NCBI GenBank assembly: GCA_016866215.1
Contig: VGNE01000034.1
Location: 1-41,498, forward strand
Length of the DNA: 41,498 bases
Direction of reading: 5' to 3'
From: Chloroflexota bacterium
GTDB taxonomy: Bacteria > Chloroflexota > Anaerolineae > Anaerolineales > Villigracilaceae
Position numbers and translations under genes: made by a program. Shown in pieces: positions 32,942-41,323 of the stretch. The notes below the pieces were generated by a model, which was not told where the DNA came from, did not search any database, and saw only the letters and a program-made list of their open reading frames with translations. Position 1 is the stretch's first letter. The number at the start of each line of letters is the position of its first letter.

Positions 32942-34957
32942 TTATAGTTCTTTAGCCTTCGCGATCACATTCTCAACCGTGAAGCCAAGTTTTTCAAAGA
33001 TGACTTTCGCAGGAGCGGACGCACCATAGCGTTCAATGCTGATGACGGACTTCGCGTATCGCTCCCAGCCGAGGCCTGTTCCCGCCTCGACAGCGAGTCG
33101 CTTTTGAATGTTTTTCGGCAACACAGACTCGCGATAGGCTTCATCCTGCTTCTCGAACAATTCCCAACTTGGGAAGGAAACCACGCGCACACCTTTGCCT
33201 TCGTCTGCTAGTTTTTGCGCGGCTTCAAGGATTAGCCCGACTTCCGAGCCAGAAGCCATTAATATGATCTCAGGCTTTCCAAAATCTTTTAATACATACG
33301 CACCTTTTTCAACGATTGGAAGGTTTGAAGAGCCTGCCCTGACGGTTCGACTTTCGCTCACCGTGCCGAAGGGTTCAAAAGTCGAAACGTTTTGACGGGT
33401 CAAGGCTAAAACTGTCGGCCCATTGCGGCGTTCAATGGCAGCCTTCCATGCCTGCACTGTCTCATTTGCTTCTGCGGGACGAATGACCACAAGATTCGGA
33501 ATCAAGCGCAATGACATTAATTGCTCTATCGGCTGATGTGTGGGGCCGTCTTCACCAAGTCCAACACTGTCATGTGTGAAAATAAAAATGGACGGATAAT
33601 GCGACAAGGCTGCGAGACGGATCGCAGGCCGCATGTAATCTGAAAAGATAAGGAATGTGCCGCCGTAAGGAATCACCCCGCCAAATACAGCCATTCCATT
33701 TAGGACAGAACCCATCGCATGTTCTCGCACGCCAAAATGGAAGTTCCGTCCTTCATAAGAATCTTTTTGGAAGGCAGGGCTTCCGTCAATTTTTGTATTG
33801 TTCGAGGGAGCCAGATCCGCAGAGCCGCCGATCAACTCAGGGAGTTTTGCCGCAATTGCATTGATCGTTTTACCTGAAGCCGCACGAGTTGCCATGCCTT
33901 TTACATCCACTGGGAAAGTCGGCAAGGCAGATTCCCAATCATTTGGCAACTCGCCATTCAAACGTCGTTGCAGCTCTGCGCCTTGCACAGGATATATCTG
34001 CTTGTACGCCTCGAAGCGCATTTTCCAGCCAACTTCGAGTTCACGTCCACGCTCTACAGCTTCGCGATAAAACTCCAACACATCATCAGGGATAAAGAAT
34101 CGCGGCTCTTTTGGCCAGCCTAAATTATCTTTTGCAGCCTTCAGTTCTTCATCGCCAAGCGGCTCGCCATGCGCTTTGGATGTGCCCTGTTTATTCGGCG
34201 CGCCAAATCCAATGGTGGTGCGGCACATAATGATGGATGGCCGCGATTCGGCTTTAGCTTCCTGAATGGCTTTATCAATTGCCGCCACATCGTTGCCGTC
34301 TTCCACACGCAGAACCTGCCAGCCGTAGGCGCGGAATCTCATCGCGCGGTCTTCGGTGAAAGCCAAATCTGTTGAGCCATCAATGGAAATATGATTGTCA
34401 TCATAGAGATAGATCAATCGTCCAAGAGACAAATGTCCCGCCAGCGATGCGGCTTCGGAAGCAACGCCTTCCATCAAGTCACCATCCGTAACAATGGCAT
34501 AGATATAAGGGTTAATGATTTCGTGGCCGCGCTGGTTGAAGGTCGCGGCGAGATGCGAGGCGGCAATCGCCATACCCACGCCATTTGCAAAACCCTGCCC
34601 TAACGGACCCGTCGTCACTTCGACGCCGGGGGTTAATCCATATTCAGGGTGACCCGGTGTGAGACTTCCCCACTGACGGAAATTATTGAGTTCATCGAGT
34701 GAGAGGTTGTACCCGGTCAGATGCAACAAAGAGTACAAGAGCATCGAACCATGCCCACCCGAAAGAATGAAGCGGTCACGTCCCATCCATTTTGGGTTTC
34801 GCGGATTATGCCTTAGGTGGCGAGTCCAAATGGTATACGCCATCGCCGCGGCCCCCATTGGCAAACCCGGGTGCCCGGAGTTTGCTTTTTGTACGCCATC
34901 TGCAGAAAGAAAACGAAGAGTATTAATTGCGCGTGTTTCAAGATTTTGGGATCTCAT
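32942..34957 (-). CDS. tkt: Transketolase
   Basis: 671 residues. Substrate-binding H29 in SGHPG, thiamine-diphosphate motif TDGDLMEG at 157-164 with N188 in DDNHI, then the pyrimidine-binding and C-terminal domains ([10 protein letters not shown] near 405-414). It transfers two-carbon units between pentose and triose/hexose phosphates. Residues 529-542 ([14 protein letters not shown]) are an in-frame 42-nt copy of the dispersed repeat, placed in a loop just after LTRQN. Most transketolases are several residues shorter there. It lies 21 nt downstream of the DUF429 gene and upstream of rpiB and the transaldolase/PGI gene. Confidence 0.95.
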   Translation of the reverse strand: MRSQNLETRAINTLRFLSADGVQKANSGHPGLPMGAAAMAYTIWTRHLRHNPRNPKWMGRDRFILSGGHGSMLLYSLLHLTGYNLSLDELNNFRQWGSLTPGHPEYGLTPGVEVTTGPLGQGFANGVGMAIAASHLAATFNQRGHEIINPYIYAIVTDGDLMEGVASEAASLAGHLSLGRLIYLYDDNHISIDGSTDLAFTEDRAMRFRAYGWQVLRVEDGNDVAAIDKAIQEAKAESRPSIIMCRTTIGFGAPNKQGTSKAHGEPLGDEELKAAKDNLGWPKEPRFFIPDDVLEFYREAVERGRELEVGWKMRFEAYKQIYPVQGAELQRRLNGELPNDWESALPTFPVDVKGMATRAASGKTINAIAAKLPELIGGSADLAPSNNTKIDGSPAFQKDSYEGRNFHFGVREHAMGSVLNGMAVFGGVIPYGGTFLIFSDYMRPAIRLAALSHYPSIFIFTHDSVGLGEDGPTHQPIEQLMSLRLIPNLVVIRPAEANETVQAWKAAIERRNGPTVLALTRQNVSTFEPFGTVSESRTVRAGSSNLPIVEKGAYVLKDFGKPEIILMASGSEVGLILEAAQKLADEGKGVRVVSFPSWELFEKQDEAYRESVLPKNIQKRLAVEAGTGLGWERYAKSVISIERYGASAPAKVIFEKLGFTVENVIAKAKEL
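33332..33373. repeat. Long-form dispersed repeat inside tkt
   Basis: 42 nt, 14 codons. It matches the reverse complement of the intergenic copy at 29317-29359 at about 39 of 43 positions. The reading frame of tkt is preserved. Confidence 0.75.
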
Positions 34958-34978
34958 GAGTATTATTTTACCTTTCGC

Positions 34979-35740
34979 TTAATATTTTTCTTTTAATTCC
35001 TTTACAGGCAAAACGATCAGACCCTCTTTCTGGTCTCCAATGGAACACACATGCCAGGGTTTGGCGACCGCCAGAAAAGCAACATAAGCCGCAACCAACG
35101 CATCGAGTTGTTCCGGCAGATACAACAATTGAATGGGCCAAAGCCCTTTTGTCATTTTGTAACGCGTGATCTCTTCAAAAAATTCCATCGGGTCTTTTAT
35201 GCGAAGGCCGTGCTCGTAAAGAATTAACTGCCTTTGCAGTTTCCCTTCAAGCGAAGGTTTGGAGAGCGGTATACTGCCGGCCATGACGCAAAAACAGGCA
35301 TGTGGATGTGTCTCCATTATTTGGCATGGCTCATTTTCTGCGGGATGTTTCCTGAAACCCAGCTTCTCTAACTTGCGATACAACTCAAAACCCAATTGCA
35401 TCCAGGCAGGAGATATAGCCGCACTTGCCGGTGTGCCTGAAACTGAAATGCCGCGCTCGCGTAATTCAAACTCCGCTACTCGAAACTCCCCGCTGCGGAT
35501 CTGATGAGGCGTAGGCAGTGCTTTTTTCAACCTCTCACGCACGAGTCCAAGATTTACTCCCGCAGGCGCATTGACAGCAACCACGGCAGACTTCTGCCCT
35601 TCAATAAATGCAATCACATCCTCCATCTCGCCAGCCGCAAGCGCAAGAAGATGCAAGTCCTTATCCAATGCGGCATAGGTAAAGGACTTGTGCCCCGAGG
35701 TCGGGTCAACACCAACGAAAACCGAGTCAGTAAAAAGCAT
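34979..35740 (-). CDS. DUF429-family protein
   Basis: 253 residues, typical for DUF429. The N-terminal VGVDPTSGHKSFTYAALD (9-26) has the RNase H-like first strands and D12; AVNAPAGVNLG near 55-65 and METHPHACFCVM near 143-154 are the other conserved blocks. The function of the family is unknown. The proposed promoter lies only about 12 nt upstream of the ATG, so the leader is very short and contains no ribosome site. First gene of the tkt group, with 21 nt to tkt. Confidence 0.82.
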   Translation of the reverse strand: MLFTDSVFVGVDPTSGHKSFTYAALDKDLHLLALAAGEMEDVIAFIEGQKSAVVAVNAPAGVNLGLVRERLKKALPTPHQIRSGEFRVAEFELRERGISVSGTPASAAISPAWMQLGFELYRKLEKLGFRKHPAENEPCQIMETHPHACFCVMAGSIPLSKPSLEGKLQRQLILYEHGLRIKDPMEFFEEITRYKMTKGLWPIQLLYLPEQLDALVAAYVAFLAVAKPWHVCSIGDQKEGLIVLPVKELKEKY

Positions 35741-35751
35741 AATTAAGAATA

Positions 35752-35780
35752 AGTATACAGGTATACAAACAAAGAAACAA
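35752..35780 (-). promoter_or_regulatory. Promoter candidate of the DUF429-tkt group
   Basis: Read on the minus strand: TTGTTT (35780-35775), 17-nt spacer, TATACT (35757-35752). Transcription would start about five bases before the ATG at 35740. The -10 region lies in GTATAC-ag-GTATAC (35753-35766), a doubled palindrome that could be an operator. Confidence 0.5.
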
Positions 35781-35848
35781 AATCTATTTTACACCCCAAT
35801 TTTTATTATTTGAGTTAAGATTCAAACACTACACTCAAGACAAAATTC

Positions 35849-35892
35849 CAAAAAATAATGGCTGGCTTGACGGTGTACCTGTCAAGCCAGTC
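35849..35892 (-). terminator. Rho-independent terminator of hpf
   Basis: On the minus strand, CTGGCTTGAC (35890-35881) pairs with GTCAAGCCAG (35871-35862), perfect 10 bp with a 9-nt loop, followed by ATTATTTTTT. Lies 16 nt after the hpf stop codon. Confidence 0.85.
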
Positions 35893-35907
35893 GTTTACTT
35901 TACCAAT

Positions 35908-36471
35908 CTAGCCGAGTTCAGGTTCGATCAACCCATAGCTCCCATTGCGTCTGCGATAGAGCACATTGATCTTGCTTGTCTCCGCATTGTAAAAAATGAA
36001 GAAGTTGTCGTGTCCCAGATTTCGCATCTGCACCACCGCCTCATCTTCACTCATTGGATTTAAGACGAATTTCTTCCTGCGGGCAAACAAAGGAGAAAGT
36101 TCGCCGGTCTCCTCGTCAATCACATCATCCGCCACTTCTGCTGCGGAACGCCCGTCTCCGCGGCCGCGATGGTGTTTTCCTTTATATCTTTCGATCTGAT
36201 TCTGTAAATTATCGATCGCCTGATCAAAAGCGGCAAGAATCTCATCTGCCCGCTCTTCTGTGCGCAATGTAAAGCCCTTCCCAAAAACGGTGATCTGCGC
36301 CACATTACGGTCCGTGGCATCGCGCGCAGCTTTATGATGAGAAAATTCCACCCGCGCTTCATCAATTGCCGGCATATAATGATCCAGATTTCCGGCCTTC
36401 TTATTTACATATTCCTCGATCTTCTCGGTCAAGCGAATGTTGCGTGTCTGGACTTCCACTTTGTTGGACAT
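35908..36471 (-). CDS. hpf: Ribosome hibernation promoting factor, long form
   Basis: 187 residues. The N-terminal domain (1-about 100) has the HPF/RaiA beta-alpha fold with basic helices that bind the 30S decoding region. A charged linker (about 100-130) leads to the C-terminal dimerisation domain (about 130-187; KFVLNPMSEDEAVVQMRNLGH and FFIFYNAETSKINVLYRR). The long form joins two 70S ribosomes into inactive 100S particles in stationary phase. AAGGAG lies six bases before the ATG. A TATAAT (36515-36510, minus strand) overlaps the comF stop codon and may be part of its promoter, though the -35 is poor. Confidence 0.94.
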   Translation of the reverse strand: MSNKVEVQTRNIRLTEKIEEYVNKKAGNLDHYMPAIDEARVEFSHHKAARDATDRNVAQITVFGKGFTLRTEERADEILAAFDQAIDNLQNQIERYKGKHHRGRGDGRSAAEVADDVIDEETGELSPLFARRKKFVLNPMSEDEAVVQMRNLGHDNFFIFYNAETSKINVLYRRRNGSYGLIEPELG

Positions 36472-36510
36472 TAGATACTCCTTTTTCGGGTGTCAAACCA
36501 CAACCAAAAA

Positions 36511-37239
36511 TTATACATGCCCCAACCCATGATGAGGCAGTGCGCGCGCGACTGTCAGGGCGTAAACGTTCTTGGCCCCAGTTGAATATAACGCCTCGGC
36601 GGCGGCGGACAAGGTTGAGCCTGTTGTAGAAACATCATCCATCACGAGAACCGATCTCCCAATTACCCCCGCCCCAGCCTGAAATGCATTTTGCATATTC
36701 GCCTTGCGCTCCATTTTTGTCAGGCCCACCTGGGAACGCGTCTCTTTTCGGCGGAATAGTTCATCTGGTGCGTATCGTATATTTAAGGCCAATGCAAGCG
36801 GTTTTGCGATCATTCCAACCTGATTATAGCCTCTTTCCTTGAAGCGTTGTCTCCCCAACGGGATCGGCACAATCAAATCAACTTGCCAATTCAAACCATT
36901 CACGAAAGGTATCATTTGTGACGCAAGTGAATTACCCATTGAAATATCGCGGCGATACTTCAACTTATGCAGCGCTTTTTGCACAGGATCTTCAAAAACA
37001 GACCATGCCCTCAATGCGCGATAAAGCGGCCTCTCCAAGCGGCAGGCATCACACACCCCTGCCCGATCCTGCGGCAATCCGCAAATATCACAAAGAATTC
37101 CATCCAAGAGGAATACACGTTTTTGGCAATCAATGCACCAGCGTGACCCAGCCGTGCCGCATCCCCCACATTCAGGCGGAAATAACAAATCAAGCATATC
37201 CCAACAAGAACGATATAAAGTATATTTCCAATTTTTCAA
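36511..37239 (-). CDS. comF: ComF-family phosphoribosyltransferase-like protein
   Basis: 242 residues starting at a TTG codon (37239) with AGAGG five bases upstream; the first ATG would remove the first 14 residues. Eight N-terminal cysteines (C24, C27, C35, C38, C50, C53, C63, C66) form zinc-ribbon pairs. The PRTase domain has the PRPP loop VLVMDDVSTTGST (197-209). ComF proteins take part in DNA uptake during natural transformation, at the cytoplasmic side of the membrane. No other competence gene is close, but a Tad-type pilus locus lies just upstream. Confidence 0.9.
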   Translation of the reverse strand: MKNWKYTLYRSCWDMLDLLFPPECGGCGTAGSRWCIDCQKRVFLLDGILCDICGLPQDRAGVCDACRLERPLYRALRAWSVFEDPVQKALHKLKYRRDISMGNSLASQMIPFVNGLNWQVDLIVPIPLGRQRFKERGYNQVGMIAKPLALALNIRYAPDELFRRKETRSQVGLTKMERKANMQNAFQAGAGVIGRSVLVMDDVSTTGSTLSAAAEALYSTGAKNVYALTVARALPHHGLGHV

Positions 37240-37279
37240 ATCTGCCTCTTATATAAACGGCAGTCATTTCTCAAGTTAA

Positions 37280-37304
37280 CGACCCGTCTGAGTCAGGTGG
37301 GTCG
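37280..37304. terminator. Hairpin between tadC and comF
   Basis: CGACCCGTCTGA / TCAGGTGGGTCG forms up to 12 pairs with three G-U pairs. On the minus strand it is followed by TTAACTT, a weak U-run. It probably ends or attenuates the Tad transcript before comF. Confidence 0.55.
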
Positions 37305-37331
37305 CATTCATGTGTCGCTGAAGGTATTAAA

Positions 37332-38294
37332 TTATCTTAAAAAGGCTCCAAACGCGCCTGCAATTTGGAATCCAGCGGGTGCCAGAAGAATGATCATAAT
37401 GGACGGAAAGGTCAAGAGCGCCATGGGAATGATCATCTTGACCGGGGCTTTATGCGCCAGTTCTTCCGCAAACTGACGCCGTTTCACACGCATTTGGTCA
37501 GCCTGAATACGCAAAACTTTAGCCAGACTTACGCCCAAAATCTGGCTTTGGATCACAGCCGCAACAAAACTGGTTAACTCTGCAAGTCCAATGCGGTCTG
37601 ACATATCGCGTAAGGCCTCCCGCTGAGTTTTCCCAAGTTGGACTTCCCGAATACACCGCCCAAACATGATCGAAAGCTCATTTTCCCATTTCTCATTAAC
37701 TTTCGACATGGCCGCGTCAAATCCTAAACCTGCCTCCACGCAGATTGTCAATAAATCAAGCGCATCCGGCAATGCTTTACGGACTTCAGCCTGGCGGCTA
37801 TTGATACGACTCTGCAGCCACAGTTGGGGAAAGAAAAAACCCAAAGCAGTAAATATGCCAACAATTAGTACAACTCTTCCGAACGGCCAGTTTACCGATG
37901 AGAGAGATGAAATCAACAGCAACAGACCGCCAAAAACGACAGCGCCTATAAAACGAGTTGCTAAAAAAGTAGAAGCATCAATGCGGCCAGGGTTGCCAGC
38001 CAATTCCAATTTTTGCGTAGTCTCCTGCAAAAGCCTTTGGGGTGTAAATCTTGTGGAAATTTCACCAATTTTCTTTATGACTGGAACAATCACCCGCTCC
38101 ATAAAAGGCTGTTCTAACTCGATATCCTCCAGAGAAACCGATTCGCCGCGCTGGGTCGCCTCTGCAAGGCGAGCCATAACCGGGTCAGATTCATCCTGCT
38201 GACCTTGGCTGGAATAGCGCCGCCCAACGATCACAAGCAAAATGGCGCCGCCTAAAATCAAAACCCCAATAAAAATGCCAATACCAATTGTCAT
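37332..38294 (-). CDS. tadC: Tad pilus membrane platform protein TadC
   Basis: 320 residues from the ATG at 38294, which has GAGG six bases upstream and lies one base after the tadB stop. A start at 38315 would overlap tadB. Type II secretion F domain (about 165-290; ALPDALDLLTICVEAGLGFDAAMSKV). Membrane segments at the N-terminus, near 110-155 and at the C-terminus. With TadB it forms the inner-membrane platform on which the TadA ATPase acts to assemble Flp pili. Confidence 0.9.
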   Translation of the reverse strand: MTIGIGIFIGVLILGGAILLVIVGRRYSSQGQQDESDPVMARLAEATQRGESVSLEDIELEQPFMERVIVPVIKKIGEISTRFTPQRLLQETTQKLELAGNPGRIDASTFLATRFIGAVVFGGLLLLISSLSSVNWPFGRVVLIVGIFTALGFFFPQLWLQSRINSRQAEVRKALPDALDLLTICVEAGLGFDAAMSKVNEKWENELSIMFGRCIREVQLGKTQREALRDMSDRIGLAELTSFVAAVIQSQILGVSLAKVLRIQADQMRVKRRQFAEELAHKAPVKMIIPMALLTFPSIMIILLAPAGFQIAGAFGAFLR

Positions 38295-38295
38295 A

Positions 38296-39249
38296 TTAGA
38301 CCTCAATATCTGCAATGCGCATCATGATAAAGTAACTGGAAGTGATCAATCCGAGAACAATACAAATGATCGGTCCGGTACATGTCCAGCCACGTTGATG
38401 AACAGACAACAAATATTCTGGATTAAGGAACCACAAAACAAGGGTAAGAAAAAATGGAATCAGGGATAGAAAGGTGCCTGAAATGCGAACCTGCGATGTC
38501 AATACCCGAATCTCACCTTTAATTCGAACACGCTCTCGAATTGTGAAGGAAATATTATCCAGAATCTCGGAAAGATTTCCACCGACTTCCCGCTGCACGT
38601 TGATTGCGGTTATTACGAAATCCAAATCGTCGCTGGGTATTCTGCGAAGCAAATTTTCAAGCGCAGTTTCCATCGGAATCCCAATCTGCATTTCCTGAAT
38701 GACCCGCCGAAATTCATCACTGATGGGGGCAGGCAATTCCTTGCTAATCGCTTCCATGGCTTGCATGATCGAGTAACCTGCACGCAAACCATTCACCATC
38801 AAGTTTAGCATATCAGACAATTGATCATTGAATTTTTGCAGTCTTTGTTTTTGTTGTCTGATTACGTATGCACGAGGGGCAAAAGCCCCAGCAATTCCCC
38901 CAATCAATGCGGAAACTGGATAACGATTACCCAGAAACCAGGCAATCAAGCCAAGTAATAAAGAACAAACCACAATTAATACAAAATATTCAGCAACCTT
39001 GAATTTCAGGTCTGCACGCGCAAGCTCACGAGCGATACGATCCCCGTACGAAGTTTTCTCAACTCTTTTGGAAACCCAATCCGTAAGGGCGGATCGGCGG
39101 ACTTCATTATCCACACTTTGCTTATCTTCATCCAGGTAAACCCCGAGACGTTGTTCAACCAAGGTGCGCTCAGTGCTGGAGGAGACAACGATACCTACGA
39201 TCAACAAAATGATGATGATTAATCCGCCGATGATAATAATCCAGGTCAT
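38296..39249 (-). CDS. tadB: Tad pilus membrane platform protein TadB
   Basis: 317 residues; AAGGA five bases before the ATG. N-terminal membrane helix, a charged cytoplasmic stretch, a helix pair near 90-125 and a type II secretion F domain (about 150-275; DQLSDMLNLMVNGLRAGYSIMQAMEAI), then two C-terminal membrane helices. Paralogue and partner of TadC. It lies 59 nt after tadA. Confidence 0.9.
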   Translation of the reverse strand: MTWIIIIGGLIIIILLIVGIVVSSSTERTLVEQRLGVYLDEDKQSVDNEVRRSALTDWVSKRVEKTSYGDRIARELARADLKFKVAEYFVLIVVCSLLLGLIAWFLGNRYPVSALIGGIAGAFAPRAYVIRQQKQRLQKFNDQLSDMLNLMVNGLRAGYSIMQAMEAISKELPAPISDEFRRVIQEMQIGIPMETALENLLRRIPSDDLDFVITAINVQREVGGNLSEILDNISFTIRERVRIKGEIRVLTSQVRISGTFLSLIPFFLTLVLWFLNPEYLLSVHQRGWTCTGPIICIVLGLITSSYFIMMRIADIEV

Positions 39250-39308
39250 ATTGTTCCTTCCCAGAGATCATTCAAATACAAAACAAAACCAATATCTGCC
39301 CCGGCAGA

Positions 39309-40760
39309 TTAGTATCTGCGCCGTTCGCCGATACCAAAAATGGAAGGAGGCAGGTGGATATCCGTCGCTTCGATCTTATCCATAAATTTGGGTCGCAGAC
39401 CTGTCGGTCGGAGACGACCAACGATTCGGCCATTTTCCATGCCAGCCTGCTCAAATACAAATATATCAGTCATGGTAATAACATCACCTTCCATACCGCT
39501 AACCTCGGTAATGGTCGTGATTTTACGTGTGCCGTCGCGCATGCGTTCCTGTTGACAAATCAAATCCACCGCGCTTGCAACTTGTTCACGAATGGCCCTG
39601 ATCGGCAGATCCATGCCTGCCATGAGACACATCGTTTCAATACGGGCCAGTGCATCTCGCGGGGAATTCGCATGTGCTGTCGTCATGGATCCATCATGCC
39701 CTGTATTCATAGCCTGCAACATATCCAGGGTTTCCCCACCACGGCACTCCCCCACAATAATGCGCTCTGGACGCATACGAAGGGCATTGATCACAAGGTC
39801 GCGAATGGTGATTTCACCGCGACCTTCAATGTTCGGCGGGCGGGATTCGAGTGTAACGACATGTTCCTGGCGCAATTGCAGTTCTGCGGCATTTTCAATG
39901 GTTAGAATACGCTCATCAGATGGAATAAAACCAGAAAGTACATTCAACAAGGTTGTCTTACCTGAGCCGGTGCCGCCGGAGATAATAATATTCAAATGCG
40001 CTTCAACGCAGGCTTTTAGAAATTGAACTGCCTCATTGGTAATCGAACCAAACTGTACCATTTGATCAACAGAAATTGGGTTCTTCGAAAATTTACGGAT
40101 TGTTAAAACCGGGCCAACCAAAGATATGGGAGGGATAACCGCGTTGACACGGGAGCCATCCTGCAAACGCGCGTCAACATACGGGCTGGATTCATCAATT
40201 CGGCGGCCCAACGGTGCAACAATTCGGTCAATAATCCGCATGACATGCTCATTGCTCTCGAAAGTCACCGGCACACGATGAAGTTTTCCTTTTCGCTCGA
40301 TGTAAATATTTTTTGGTCCATTCACCATGATTTCAGTAATTGTGTCATCTTCCAACAAGGACTGTATTGGACCTAGACCGAGTATTTCTGCGGCAATCTG
40401 CTCAAACAATCGGGCGCGTTCAGGCCGGGAAAGAACAATATTTTCTTCCAACAGAATCTGTTCAAACAAGGATTGGATGGTGCGGCGAACATCGTCTGTC
40501 CGCGAAACATCCATGGACGGATCAATTTCCGCGAGCAGTTTTTTTTGAACGCGTGTCTTTAGATCAAAATATGAACCCGCTTGAGGCGAGGTCATAGGCG
40601 CGTTAACTCGTCGGGCTTGTAATGATGAAAGACGGGAAGAATCGCTTCCCCCTCCCGACCCAGCTTGCCCGCCGTGCCCAGATTGTTGTGGTCCAGAAGA
40701 ATTTCCACCTTCCTGCTGGCCACCACCTTGACCGTCTTCAATACGCCGAAGCAATGACAT
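39309..40760 (-). CDS. tadA: Tad pilus assembly ATPase TadA/CpaF
   Basis: 483 residues. An unusual N-terminal tail of about 45 residues is almost only Gly, Gln and Ser, then the N-domain, and the ATPase core with Walker A GGTGSGKTT (262-270), the Walker B region IIVGECRGGE (334-343) and H363 in TTAHANS. It powers extension and maybe retraction of Flp pili. AGGAG seven bases before the ATG. It lies 11 nt downstream of the cpaE remnant. Confidence 0.93.
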   Translation of the reverse strand: MSLLRRIEDGQGGGQQEGGNSSGPQQSGHGGQAGSGGGSDSSRLSSLQARRVNAPMTSPQAGSYFDLKTRVQKKLLAEIDPSMDVSRTDDVRRTIQSLFEQILLEENIVLSRPERARLFEQIAAEILGLGPIQSLLEDDTITEIMVNGPKNIYIERKGKLHRVPVTFESNEHVMRIIDRIVAPLGRRIDESSPYVDARLQDGSRVNAVIPPISLVGPVLTIRKFSKNPISVDQMVQFGSITNEAVQFLKACVEAHLNIIISGGTGSGKTTLLNVLSGFIPSDERILTIENAAELQLRQEHVVTLESRPPNIEGRGEITIRDLVINALRMRPERIIVGECRGGETLDMLQAMNTGHDGSMTTAHANSPRDALARIETMCLMAGMDLPIRAIREQVASAVDLICQQERMRDGTRKITTITEVSGMEGDVITMTDIFVFEQAGMENGRIVGRLRPTGLRPKFMDKIEATDIHLPPSIFGIGERRRY

Positions 40761-40771
40761 GATAAAACTCC

Positions 40772-41323
40772 TTAACGCTTGACTGCCGCATGACTCTGAG
40801 ATTCCAATTCATTTAATTTCGCTCGGACTGCCTGAGCCAGTGAAAAAACACCTCTTCCCACTGGCTGGGACTTGTTATCCAACATAAACGGCACCCCGCG
40901 ATTAACGGCGGCAACAACTACTTTTCCATCGAGAGGTATGATGACGGATACTTCGTGTTTGAGGTTATCGCTCACCCGCTGGGGGGTAATCGCGATTTTC
41001 TTGTCATATCGGTTCATGACAAAAACAACATGCTCGTTGGTGATCCCGATCGTATGCAACAAATCCAGGAACAACCGGGCATTCTTGATCGCAGGGATTT
41101 CCTGGGTGGTCACCAAAACGATCACATCGCTTATATCAAATGTGGAAAGAATCATATCCGTCAAATTGGTTGAAGTGTCAACTACAACATAAGAGTACAT
41201 TCGTTGCAGGAATTTTAATACTCTTGTGAATTGCTCGGGCGAAACTTTCTCTGCCATTTCAGGACGCTGCGGCGCTGCTAGAATCCGTACTCCGGAAGCA
41301 TCGTGCTTTATTAATATCTCACC
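40772..41323 (-). pseudogene. cpaE: CpaE/TadZ pilus localisation ATPase, 5' part removed by an IS
   Basis: The minus-strand frame covers the C-terminal 183 codons of a CpaE/TadZ (ParA/MinD-like) protein. It includes EILIKHDASGVRILAAPQRPE (41320-41258), typical of the middle of CpaE, then the VVVDTSTNLTD strand and VVFVMNRYDK. Upstream the frame ends at a TAA (41326-41324) that belongs to the end of an insertion element. The receiver-like N-domain and the P-loop are therefore missing from this copy. An internal ATG at 41257 could still give a 161-residue fragment without the P-loop. Whether the 5' part lies beyond the IS cannot be seen. Confidence 0.8.

Noticed and set aside
36461..36486. TTGACA box just before hpf as its promoter
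   Set aside because: A matching -10 at 17 nt would overlap the start codon and put the transcript start inside the gene.
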